A stretch of 64,000 nt of DNA, from the NCBI RefSeq assembly GCF_900489465.1, contig NZ_UEFQ01000026.1:62001-126000 (forward strand), given 5' to 3'. Made by a program: the position numbers and the translations under genes. Under the pieces are notes generated by a model. It worked only from the letters and a program-made list of their open reading frames with translations, was not told where the DNA came from and did not search any database. This document shows, one piece after another, positions 20,100-27,668 of this stretch. The first letter of the stretch is position 1; each line of letters starts with the position of its first letter. The DNA is from Aequorivita sp. CIP111184 (lineage in GTDB: Bacteria; Bacteroidota; Bacteroidia; Flavobacteriales; Flavobacteriaceae).

Positions 20100-20531
20100 T
20101 TAACCCTTGTCTTCATCAAGATCATTATGGTTATCTCCTCCCAAACTGTAGTAGTTGTTTTCTTCATCCTCACTACCCACACTTTCCTGTTGATCGTCTA
20201 GTTCTGATCCAGGAATATCTAAATCATCTCCCGATTTATCATCCTTAAACCCTTTTTCATTTGGCGTTCCTTCTGCTTCATTTGGGGTCTTTGTTTTTGA
20301 AGGATCTTCTGGGTTTAGTTCTGTTTCTTCCTTTTCTTTGTTATAAATGTCTTCTGAAGGAGGGTAGGTTGGATATCCTTCATAATTCTTTGACTCTGTG
20401 TCTTTTTTTTCTTTTTTCATAATATGTGTATTTGAGTATTCTAATAATATATCCTGCACGGAGTTATAATATTCTTTAAAATCTTTTGTGCTCATTCCCG
20501 AAGGGACAATTTCTGAATCTTTTTTGGGCAT
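20100..20531 (-). CDS. acidic low-complexity conserved hypothetical protein
   Basis: A 143-residue, highly charged and probably disordered protein with no signal peptide or membrane segment. It has EGYPTYPPSEDIYNKEKEE, then DKSGDDLDIPGSELDD and the C-terminal run SEDEENNYYSLGGDN. This block resembles a conserved protein common in Bacteroidota stress regions. The conserved part starts at the internal Met at position 20420 (KKEKKDTESK), so the true product may be 106 residues; the first 37 residues look coding but are not part of the family as recalled. Function unknown. Confidence 0.6.
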   Translation of the reverse strand: MPKKDSEIVPSGMSTKDFKEYYNSVQDILLEYSNTHIMKKEKKDTESKNYEGYPTYPPSEDIYNKEKEETELNPEDPSKTKTPNEAEGTPNEKGFKDDKSGDDLDIPGSELDDQQESVGSEDEENNYYSLGGDNHNDLDEDKG

Positions 20532-20775
20532 CTCAGAAATGTATTTTGGATAACTCAGGAAATTATGTGTGAATTTACATGGTGATATATGATATCCTGC
20601 TACAATTTAGCTTTTGTTTCCATATATAATAGCTTTTAATTGATTTAAATGAGATATACAATTATCACCTTTTTAGGTAGTAATTGAGTATCCCGTTATT
20701 TATAATTGCTTCTACTTATATCTTACCCTACTAATTAATTGTTTTATTGATTATTCTAAGGAAGTTCAAAATATG

Positions 20776-21153
20776 TTATTGTTCAAAATGATTCTTGACA
20801 AAAACATTTTTTTCATTATCCGTCATCTTATCTGCAGATTTAACGTCAATTTTTATATCCTTAAAATGTGAGTTGTTTTTTAAATAATTATGTAGTTCTG
20901 ATTTTGCATTCGTTGGACCAAATAAGACTACATGATTGTATTTCGAAATCTCCTCTGAAATTTCTTTATAAAATGCTTCTTGCATTTGCTCTTCCTTATT
21001 ATGCATAGTGTATTCACTTCTATTCAATACTTCTTCTTTTGTATTGGACGTAAATTTTGATGCTATGGAATGATTATTTTTAATGGAGTCTAAATCAATA
21101 AAATTTGCTGATGAATGATCCATCCAAATCCCTAAATTCTTTTTTGTTTCCAT
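20776..21153 (-). CDS. conserved hypothetical, eRF1/host-attachment-like small protein
   Basis: A 125-residue soluble protein beginning KKNLGIWMDHSSANFIDL. A central KYNHVVLFGPTNAKSELHNYL segment looks like a beta strand followed by a helix, similar to the middle domain of eRF1/Pelota-like or host-attachment proteins. Small proteins of this form are frequent in Bacteroidota next to YceI/OsmC stress genes, as here, but their role is not established. The similarity is recalled from pattern, not computed. Confidence 0.55.
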   Translation of the reverse strand: METKKNLGIWMDHSSANFIDLDSIKNNHSIASKFTSNTKEEVLNRSEYTMHNKEEQMQEAFYKEISEEISKYNHVVLFGPTNAKSELHNYLKNNSHFKDIKIDVKSADKMTDNEKNVFVKNHFEQ

Positions 21154-21250
21154 ATTCTATTTTTATAATTAATTAAATTATTTGTTCTATAAGTGTATGA
21201 TCCGCTACAATCTCGATCATTGCCAAGCCCCAATGCAGTTTTTTCATAAT

Positions 21251-22042
21251 TCAATTATTGACTTTAGAAAGCACAAAGTCAAAGATTACTGTTATTTCGT
21301 CTCCCACTTTTATGGTTCCAAGAAACATTACAGGTGGCTCCATGCTAAAGTCGGTCATCTTTATTGTTTTGGAAACCTTTAGTTGCAAATCACCATTGGG
21401 CAATAATTTTCCGTGTGCCGAAATAGGAACCGACTTACTTACGCCTGCCATGCTGAGCTTCCCAATAGTTTCCATGCTAACCACACGTGACTTATTCATT
21501 TTTACCTCTGCATTATTAAAAGAATATTTTATATACGGGTACTTGTCTGATTTAAAGGTTTCATAGGTTTTAGCATCCATTTTCTTCCCTTCTTTACTTA
21601 TAATGCCCTTTACAGGAATTTTAATTTCCGCATCTTTTATTGATGCTAGCATATTATCTTTTAGTTGAAATGAACCTTGGCCTTCTATTATTGTAACATC
21701 GGACTCCCAATCGTGCAATGTAGAAGTACCTTTTACTGTTGCCTTTACCGATTTCATAAAAAAGTCTGTGGGTAAAACTACTACCGTCTTTTCGAAAGCT
21801 GAGGAATGGGAAGTAACAAGAACTATAGGCTTAGGGATATCAACAGTTATTTTTTTTGGCTCATGAATGGCCATTGCTTCAGAAATATCCATATACTTTT
21901 TTGTTTTAGAGCTAATCTCTAAAATTGAAGTATTTCCATAAGTTTTTAAATGCGCTTTGGTAATTATAGGGCTTTTATATTCTACAAATGCCAGAGATGT
22001 TACAATACCAAATGCAACGAGTAAAAGATTATATTTCGTCAT
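21251..22042 (-). CDS. YceI family protein (long form)
   Basis: A 263-residue exported protein. A signal segment at the N-terminus is followed by ~70 residues of linker and then a YceI lipocalin-like beta-barrel (about residues 95-260) with VKGTSTLHDWESDV, FKSDKYPYIKYSF and the terminal strand GDEITVIFDFVL. YceI proteins bind isoprenoid-type lipids such as polyprenols in the periplasm. A second copy, without the linker, is at 24423-25037 in the same block; the shared HDWE and SDKYPYI-type motifs show they are paralogues. Confidence 0.85.
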   Translation of the reverse strand: MTKYNLLLVAFGIVTSLAFVEYKSPIITKAHLKTYGNTSILEISSKTKKYMDISEAMAIHEPKKITVDIPKPIVLVTSHSSAFEKTVVVLPTDFFMKSVKATVKGTSTLHDWESDVTIIEGQGSFQLKDNMLASIKDAEIKIPVKGIISKEGKKMDAKTYETFKSDKYPYIKYSFNNAEVKMNKSRVVSMETIGKLSMAGVSKSVPISAHGKLLPNGDLQLKVSKTIKMTDFSMEPPVMFLGTIKVGDEITVIFDFVLSKVNN

Positions 22043-22125
22043 TATTCAGCTTTTTAAGCATCAGACATTCCTTTTCTCATGAACATTTAAAATTTTTCTG
22101 AGTGTGAAAATGCCGATACATTTTT

Positions 22126-22593
22126 TCATTCGCCTTCTATTAAAATGGGTTTTACCTTAACAGTTATTTCCATTGTGACTTTTGACTTTATAGAATGGGT
22201 TATCAAACAAGCATTTTCAGCTTTTTTTAATATACGTGTTGCTTTGTCTATATAAACTTCATTATGAATAACTACGGTAGGTTTGAGCAAGATTTCGCTC
22301 ATCATTAACTTACCTTCAACCATTTCTAGCTTTCCTTCTGCCTGACAGCTGAAACTTTCAAACTCAAGAGTTGAATTTTCTGCTATAGCTAAAAAAGTAG
22401 TCATTAAACAACTACTCACTGAAGCTACAAACAAGTGTTCTGGAGACCAAATACCTTCTATTCCTTTAGGAAATTCTGGGGGAGTGGCTACTTCAATACA
22501 AACGCCATTTTTTTCGTTCAATTCAGGAGAACACATAATGCCTCTACGACTGTTTTTCCAATTTATAACTACATTGTAAATATGTGATTCCAT
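22126..22593 (-). CDS. OsmC family protein
   Basis: A 155-residue OsmC-like protein. The first redox cysteine lies in ASVSSCLMTTFLAIAE (about residue 57) and the second in KKAENACLITHSIK (about residue 128). The WSPEHLFVASVSSC context is the version found in Bacteroidota, distinct from the copy at 9391-9795. It lies directly downstream of the decayed peroxiredoxin gene, so this was probably once a peroxide-defence pair. Confidence 0.85.
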   Translation of the reverse strand: MESHIYNVVINWKNSRRGIMCSPELNEKNGVCIEVATPPEFPKGIEGIWSPEHLFVASVSSCLMTTFLAIAENSTLEFESFSCQAEGKLEMVEGKLMMSEILLKPTVVIHNEVYIDKATRILKKAENACLITHSIKSKVTMEITVKVKPILIEGE

Positions 22594-22621
22594 GGTTCCT
22601 AATTTCTAAAAGTTAAATTTA

Positions 22622-23022
22622 ATCTCCAGACCATTCATCTGCGGTTATTTATTTTTCGGCAACTTCGATACTGTTGTCTTCAATTAAAAGGAAAGTAACT
22701 TCTATGTTTTTCATTCCCTTAAATTCAATCTTGTCTTTTATGCTGCTTACCCAAGCCATATAGTTATATAAACCGTTAATAGACAAACCTCCAACTAACA
22801 GTTTAAAGCTACAAATTAAGACTTGCGGTTTGCATAAGACACAAATTTTAAGGTACACACAGGGGTTAAATCTGCAGGGTGACTGAATAAAATTATTCAT
22901 TTACCTTTATAATCTGCTGGGAAATTGATTTCCCCCTGTGTTGTAACTGCTTTAAATTCGGGAGCAATATTACCAATTCTTGGCATGCTTATTATTTGCT
23001 GTTTTTGATCTTGATTTAGCAT
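22622..23022 (-). pseudogene. decayed peroxiredoxin (1-Cys/Prx6-like) gene
   Basis: Reading from an ATG at 23022 gives MPRIGNIAPEFKAVTTQGEI then FPADYKGK and a TGA at 22897-22899 where the family has Trp. The same frame goes on with ILFSHPADLTPVCT, including the peroxidatic Cys, then meets another stop and AL-N-C. A one-base deletion shifts the rest, GGLSINGLYNYMAW and KGMKNIEVTFLLIEDNSIEV, into another frame, which then stops. The C-terminal half of the enzyme is missing. The order and content match a peroxiredoxin throughout, so this is a remnant and not a novel gene. The 83-residue open frame at 22649-22900 is only its shifted part. Confidence 0.85.
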
Positions 23023-23111
23023 AATAATATGTATTAATTTGGTTTTGGTAAACCATTTAAGTTGCTTGTGAATTGGTATTGATTGATACTGAGTTGTTTT
23101 TTCCGTCAGTT

Positions 23112-24392
23112 TTAGAAGCTAATAGCTGCTTCCAAATTAAAGCCGTCAAATTTTGCTCCTGCAAATCTTCCAGACCAAGCATTACCTGTGTATTCTTGAT
23201 TCACATATTCAGCTTTTACTATGATATTTTTTGAAAGAAACCAGCCACCACCTATATTAAAGCGATTTATTTCTAAATCATCTGTAGCGCTTTCAACTGT
23301 TTTTCCTTTTACGGTATTATATCTTCCTCCAATGTAGAATTTTTCATCCTGGCCAAAACGATAAAGCAATTCGGCAGCCAACTGGGTAAAAGATCCTTCT
23401 TTATCAGCTACTGGGGTAGTAATTTCATTACTTCCTGAAGCCACTTCAAAAATACCGAAGAACTCAAGACCTTTATACTTCACAAAAGGATTGACTTGTA
23501 CAGCAGTAAGTTTTTTGAAACGAGCATTGTATCTACCTTCAAAGTTACCACCTTGACTATTTCCTAAAGAGTCAGGCACTGTTAGCAAAACGTTGTAATA
23601 CCTGCTACCTGCACGATCGCCTCCGTATAACCAAGTGCCACTAGTTGTACCTTGATTCGTGTAGATTGAACCTGTTAAACGGACTCTTAAATCAGTGTTT
23701 ATTTGTTTGTCAACCCCAACTTTACCATAAAAGGAAGGCTTATTATCAGTTAGATCATTTTTAACTACATTTTGATTAAGCTTACCATTGGTAACACCAA
23801 CCACTGCTAGTAATCCACTATTCTGAACCGTTACCTCACCAAAAGCTTCGGTTGAAAAGGAGTCCATTATATAATTTCCTACAAATGGATTAAATATAGC
23901 TCTTGCATTATCTGTTCTGCGAAAATGGGCATCACCATAATTGAATTCATCCAAACCAATTCTAATTGTTGTATAATTCATTATCTCCTCCAAAAACCCA
24001 GGACTAACAAAGTTGAGTTTGTCAATTTGAATATGTCCTCCTTTTACCCAAGTCTCTTCATGGTGTTGTGATGAAAGGTATGCTTTAAGGTGCATTCTCA
24101 CACCGTCAATTAATTGTACATCTAAATTTAGGTTAGCGTTTGGAAGGTTAAAGTCTGAACCTAGCTCAACTAAATTGTTGGCATCATTTTCTTGGCTTAA
24201 GGCCTGAAACTGCATGGCAAAATCTCCGCCTACTTTAACTCTTACACCTTGAAATGTAACAGTGTCAGTTTTGGAAGTTTCAAAAACATTTAGACCATTT
24301 TGATCATTTGGTCTAAAATATTGCAGTTTTTTTTGTTGTGCATTTAGGCTAATTGCGAAAAAGCAAATCGAAAGTAATATGAGTTTTTTCAT
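23112..24392 (-). CDS. outer-membrane porin-like beta-barrel protein
   Basis: A 426-residue exported protein with a signal peptide ending near LNAQ. The rest is rich in alternating aromatic/polar strands ending in a C-terminal FNLEAAISF with terminal Phe, typical of outer-membrane barrels. GGDFAMQFQAL, VRMHLKAYLSSQHHEETWVKGGHIQID and YNTVKGK resemble the OprO/OprP-like porins of Bacteroidota. Substrate unknown. It lies between YceI and the peroxiredoxin remnant, all on the minus strand, so it probably belongs to the same stress-related transcription unit as the alcohol dehydrogenase upstream. Confidence 0.75.
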   Translation of the reverse strand: MKKLILLSICFFAISLNAQQKKLQYFRPNDQNGLNVFETSKTDTVTFQGVRVKVGGDFAMQFQALSQENDANNLVELGSDFNLPNANLNLDVQLIDGVRMHLKAYLSSQHHEETWVKGGHIQIDKLNFVSPGFLEEIMNYTTIRIGLDEFNYGDAHFRRTDNARAIFNPFVGNYIMDSFSTEAFGEVTVQNSGLLAVVGVTNGKLNQNVVKNDLTDNKPSFYGKVGVDKQINTDLRVRLTGSIYTNQGTTSGTWLYGGDRAGSRYYNVLLTVPDSLGNSQGGNFEGRYNARFKKLTAVQVNPFVKYKGLEFFGIFEVASGSNEITTPVADKEGSFTQLAAELLYRFGQDEKFYIGGRYNTVKGKTVESATDDLEINRFNIGGGWFLSKNIIVKAEYVNQEYTGNAWSGRFAGAKFDGFNLEAAISF

Positions 24393-24422
24393 CGTGTTTT
24401 GTTTTATTGGTTAGAAAAAGTG

Positions 24423-25037
24423 TTATCCTTTATTTTGTTTAATATATTTTACTTCAAAGTCAAGTTTAAGCGCATCACCAGTTGACATTGCACCTAGCAT
24501 AAATGATGGTGGTTCAACATTGTAATCTGTCATGTTTAATTCGTATGAACCTTTATAAGTGATTGCGGTATTTTGATTGATTATAAGGTGTATGTCCATT
24601 GCTATATCTTTGGTAGTGCCCGCTATAGTAAGTTTACCGCGTGTTTTTAGCAGAAATCCTCCTTTTTCAGGCGACTCCTCAGAAGAGGTTAGTTTGTAAC
24701 TTATGTATTTATACTTGTCTGCCTTCAATGCTTTGTATGCATTTTTGTCAAGTTTGCTGTTATCGCTTTTTAAATCTTTAACTTCTAAAGTGAACGAAAG
24801 CGCTTTTATTGAAGCGAGTTCACTTTCATTTGTAGTACTAAAAATTAATTGTGCTTCTCCCTTGGCACGAGTGGCATCCATTTCCCAATCATGGAAAGTT
24901 GAGGTTCCGTTTAGTTTCATTGAGACATTTTTGTTGTCTTGAATTCTGTATATAGTCTGTGCATATCCAATACTGCTAATTCCTATCATCATTAAGATAA
25001 GAGCTAAACCTTTTAAGTGCTTTTTCATTTCTTTCAT
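24423..25037 (-). CDS. YceI family protein
   Basis: A 204-residue exported YceI lipocalin-like protein. A signal peptide (ending near GYAQ) is followed directly by the barrel: MKLNGTSTFHDWEMDA, LKADKYKYISYKL, GKLTIAGTTKDIAMDI and the closing GDALKLDFEVKYI. YceI proteins carry long-chain isoprenoids in the periplasm. It sits 22 bases downstream of the alcohol dehydrogenase and upstream of the porin gene. It is the shorter paralogue of 21251-22042. Confidence 0.88.
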   Translation of the reverse strand: MKEMKKHLKGLALILMMIGISSIGYAQTIYRIQDNKNVSMKLNGTSTFHDWEMDATRAKGEAQLIFSTTNESELASIKALSFTLEVKDLKSDNSKLDKNAYKALKADKYKYISYKLTSSEESPEKGGFLLKTRGKLTIAGTTKDIAMDIHLIINQNTAITYKGSYELNMTDYNVEPPSFMLGAMSTGDALKLDFEVKYIKQNKG

Positions 25038-25059
25038 TTTTAGAATTGAACTATTAATT

Positions 25060-26160
25060 TTAGTTTGTCAATATTATTTTAAGTGCCTTTTCTTTGGCAG
25101 CGTTTCCAAACACTTCATAGGCTTGTATGACCTCGCTTAACTTAAAGTGATGGGTGATTAATTTTTCTGGTTGAATTTTTCCGGCGGTAACTGTTTTCAG
25201 CAACATAGGAGTGGTGTTTGTATTTACAAGTCCCATGGTAATGGTGATATTCTGAATCCATAAATCCTGAATTTTCAGATCTACACTTTTTCCGTGTACG
25301 CCAATGTTTGCTATATGTCCTCCCGGACGTATAATTTGCTGGCAGATATCAAAAGTAGCAGGAGCACCTACGGCTTCTATGGCTACATCTACACCATCTT
25401 CTGTTTCAGCCATTATCTTTTTAGCGGCATCTTCTGTACCTGAATTAATAGTGTCTGTAGCACCCCATTTTTTGGCAAGTTTCAGGCGGTTTTCATCCAA
25501 ATCTATCATATATATCTTGGCAGGGGAATAAAATTGTGCAGTTAGTAGGGCAGACATACCAATAGGGCCAGCACCAACAATAGCTATAGTATCTCCAGGT
25601 TTTACGCAACCATTTATTACTCCTATCTCATGGCCTGTTGGCAAGATGTCACTAAGCATTACCAATGCTTCATCATCTACACCCTCTGGGGCAGCATAAA
25701 GACTGTTATCGGCATGTGGAATACGTACATATTCTGCTTGAGTACCATTAATAAGGTTACCTAATATCCAACCTCCATCTTTACAATGACCGTACATTTG
25801 TTTTTTGCAGTACTCACAGGTTCCACAGGCAGTGATACAAGATATAATTACACGATCTCCTTTTTTAAAATGACTCACGCCAGTACCAACTTCTTCAATC
25901 ACCCCAATACCTTCGTGACCCAAAGTGGTTCCTGGTTTTACACTAGGTGTTTTGCCATGCAGAATGCCTAAATCTGTTCCGCAGATCGTGGTTTTAACTA
26001 TTTTTACAATTGCATCTGTTGGCTTTTCAATTTCAGGTTTTGACACCTCCTTATAGGCTATCTTACCCGGACCATCATAAACAAGACCTTTCATGGTTTT
26101 CCGCTGTGCCGAAGTACCGATTGAATGGATTTTTTTATTGGGAACAATTCTACTTGACAT
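25060..26160 (-). CDS. zinc-dependent alcohol dehydrogenase family protein
   Basis: A medium-chain dehydrogenase, NAD(P)-dependent. Family marks are catalytic-zinc residues in TTICGTDLG and LGHEGIGVIEEVG, the structural-zinc cysteine cluster CGTCEYCKKQMYGHC (about residues 115-130) and the Rossmann GAGPIGMSALL (about residue 197). It reduces or oxidises an alcohol/aldehyde; the exact substrate is unknown. The annotated ATG gives 366 residues. A second ATG at 26094 (KGLVYDGPG) gives the usual ~344-residue family length and may be the real start. It heads the YceI-porin-OsmC block and has an FNR-like box upstream. Confidence 0.9.
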   Translation of the reverse strand: MSSRIVPNKKIHSIGTSAQRKTMKGLVYDGPGKIAYKEVSKPEIEKPTDAIVKIVKTTICGTDLGILHGKTPSVKPGTTLGHEGIGVIEEVGTGVSHFKKGDRVIISCITACGTCEYCKKQMYGHCKDGGWILGNLINGTQAEYVRIPHADNSLYAAPEGVDDEALVMLSDILPTGHEIGVINGCVKPGDTIAIVGAGPIGMSALLTAQFYSPAKIYMIDLDENRLKLAKKWGATDTINSGTEDAAKKIMAETEDGVDVAIEAVGAPATFDICQQIIRPGGHIANIGVHGKSVDLKIQDLWIQNITITMGLVNTNTTPMLLKTVTAGKIQPEKLITHHFKLSEVIQAYEVFGNAAKEKALKIILTN

Positions 26161-26237
26161 CGCTTTAGTTTATGTTAATAACTGATTATTAATAATTTAA
26201 CTTAAGCAAAGGTAGAGTGCGGTTTATGAGCAAAAGA

Positions 26238-26249
26238 TGATATTTATCA
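26238..26249. promoter_or_regulatory. FNR/CRP-like box TGAT-ATTT-ATCA
   Basis: Perfect TGAT-N4-ATCA, the core of FNR/DNR-class sites, 77 bases upstream of the longer alcohol dehydrogenase start. Two other copies exist in the window (33257, 55835), both upstream of genes. The regulator is not encoded here. Confidence 0.45.
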
Positions 26250-26856
26250 GGTTTACATCTTATTATTGAAAAGCTGACAATAGTCATTAAAAGCTATATC
26301 AAAATATAACCAGACAATCAACTGAGTAGTGAAAACTGCTTTTCGAAGAAAAAGAATCAAAAAAGGGAGAGGTAAGTATATTTACTTAGAATTGAAACCT
26401 TTTGAAACAACAATATCTAACACAAAATTTGTTTTATTGGGCTTTACAGAGCTATTATTTTTCATATACGTAGCGACAAAAAATGTATGGAATCACAGTA
26501 TAGCCTAAAACAAACAAGACAAGAGACCGAGAAATAGAATAGAATAATGGCAGCTGAAATCGCCCGTTTAGAAAACACAATGAAATTTAATTGCAGTAAA
26601 GCGATGCTAAAGCAATACGCCAATAGTAATTCATACAAGTAGATGGTTTTACATCGCTCTCAAGGGCGGTGAATGAGGAATATATTAAGAACTAATGAAA
26701 TTCCAGAGGGAAAATAGATTAACCGAAGAACCAGAATTATTATTATGCCTGAACCCAAACAACGTTCCAAAATAAAAAGAAGTTCAGTTGCGATAATTTG
26801 GGTTCGGCAATTCCTGCTTTGGGAGAATTAAAGTTTGAATGTGCACTAAGCGATAA
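26250..26856. other. intergenic stretch with no recognisable gene
   Basis: About 600 bases between the first sigma factor and the dehydrogenase promoter. The only candidates are tiny frames, such as a 31-codon one at 26547-26642 with a plausible helical composition but no recognised similarity. Several short frames interrupted by stops (26485-26800, plus strand) suggest a decayed gene, which I cannot identify. Confidence 0.4.
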
Positions 26857-27378
26857 TCAATTACACTTTGAACAATTAGATTCCCCAATCAAACTGCCGT
26901 TTTTGTCAAACTCATATTTGCAGCATTCGTTGAAGTTTTTCTTTAAAATATCTTTTGCCCGCCGTATTCTTGCTTTTAGATTGGCAAGGCTTATAGCTAA
27001 TATTTCAGCAGCTTCCTGTTGCTTTTTTCCTTTTATGTATACCAATTCAATGGGTTTTCTGTATATAAGAGGCAAATCATTTATAAATCTATCAAAACAA
27101 CATACATTTTGATATTTATCTGAAAAGGTTTCTTTGTCCTCATTTAATGCTCCAACATATAAGGATTCCTGCTTGAAGTAATTTGTAATCTCGTTCCGTC
27201 CTATCTGAAATACCCAAGCTTTTATTTTTTCTTCTTCTTTAACCTGGCATAGGTTTTTATGGATTTTCAAAAAGGTATTCTGAAAAATATCATTGGTGGC
27301 GTGTTCGTTTTTTACCTTTTTCAAAATAAAAAAATAGAGTTCATTATTGAACTGACTCCATATTTTTTGTGTTTCCAT
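26857..27378 (-). CDS. SigZ-like ECF RNA polymerase sigma factor, copy 1
   Basis: A 173-residue sigma-70 family protein with region 2 (QFNNELYFFILKKVKNEHATNDIFQNTF) and region 4 (LPLIYRKPIELVYIKGKKQQEAAEILAISLANLKARIRRA). Like SigZ it carries a cysteine-bearing C-terminal tail (NECCKYE...NCSKCN) able to bind a metal or a thiol. A further CC pair is at VCCFDRF. The start is ATG at 27378; the codon two positions earlier is TTG. It follows a metallothionein-like gene, with a hairpin between them. A paralogue of identical length and the same context lies at 43205-43726. Auto-regulation through the shared promoter is an inference. Confidence 0.85.
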   Translation of the reverse strand: METQKIWSQFNNELYFFILKKVKNEHATNDIFQNTFLKIHKNLCQVKEEEKIKAWVFQIGRNEITNYFKQESLYVGALNEDKETFSDKYQNVCCFDRFINDLPLIYRKPIELVYIKGKKQQEAAEILAISLANLKARIRRAKDILKKNFNECCKYEFDKNGSLIGESNCSKCN

Positions 27379-27392
27379 CTTCAAAAATAAGA

Positions 27393-27420
27393 TAAAGGTT
27401 AGCTCTTAAACTAACCTTTA
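27393..27420 (-). other. hairpin between metallothionein-like gene and sigma factor, copy 1
   Basis: Ten-bp stem (TAAAGGTTAG / CTAACCTTTA) with an 8-base loop, between the peptide stop (27427) and the sigma ATG (27378). The equivalent hairpin in copy 2 keeps the stem with a paired G-C for A-T change. It could be a partial terminator/attenuator or an RNA stabiliser. Confidence 0.75.
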
Positions 27421-27426
27421 TTTAAT

Positions 27427-27540
27427 TTAACAACAACTGCATTTATTGCATTCACATGTGTTACAAGGACAGTTGTTTTGCGAGCAGTCTTTGCACTTAC
27501 ACTTTGTGCAATCACAGTTGGTACAGTTACAGTTATTCAT
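27427..27540 (-). CDS. metallothionein-like cysteine-rich peptide, copy 1
   Basis: A 37-residue peptide with 14 cysteines arranged as repeated C-x-C and C-x-x-C motifs (C4, 6, 9, 11, 14, 16, 19, 24, 26, 29, 31, 34, 36, 37) and no aromatic residues. This composition is that of a metallothionein, so a role in binding Zn, Cd, Cu or similar ions in the cytoplasm is likely, though it matches no bacterial metallothionein family I can name. It is preceded by a conserved ECF-like promoter and followed by the sigma factor gene. The paralogue at 43777-43890 has the cysteines in exactly the same positions, which argues strongly that it is translated. Confidence 0.8.
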   Translation of the reverse strand: MNNCNCTNCDCTKCKCKDCSQNNCPCNTCECNKCSCC

Positions 27541-27565
27541 AATTATAGTTTTTAATATTTGTATA

Positions 27566-27594
27566 GTAGACTTATAAAAAGCGAAAAGGATACA
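27566..27594 (-). promoter_or_regulatory. ECF-type promoter TGTATCC-N16-GTCTAC, copy 1
   Basis: On the minus strand, TGTATCC (27594-27588) and GTCTAC (27571-27566) are separated by 16 bases, an ECF-like spacing. The downstream gene starts 25 bases later. The block TGTATCCTTTTC-N10-AGTCTACT is the same in copy 2 while the spacer has diverged. It is most simply the promoter read by the sigma factor itself. Confidence 0.7.
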
Positions 27595-27668
27595 TTTTTT
27601 ACTAATTCTTTTAAATGTTTTTTTATCGGAATACCTATCTTCGAACGTCTAATATTAAAGCACTCACT

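Noticed and set aside
20576-20600. TGATATATGATATC segment as another FNR-like box
   Set aside because: It lacks the TGAT-N4-ATCA symmetry and does not form an inverted repeat.
22897-22899. TGA in the peroxiredoxin remnant as a selenocysteine codon
   Set aside because: The position is Trp in the family, not the peroxidatic residue; other stops, a deletion and no SECIS-like element are also present.
22649-22900. 83-residue open frame as a novel cysteine-containing protein
   Set aside because: Its C-terminal half is the frameshifted continuation of the peroxiredoxin remnant and its N-terminal half is the same remnant read in the wrong frame.
26547-26642. 31-codon open frame in the gap upstream of the dehydrogenase
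   Set aside because: No similarity or conserved start region; one such frame is expected by chance in AT-rich DNA.
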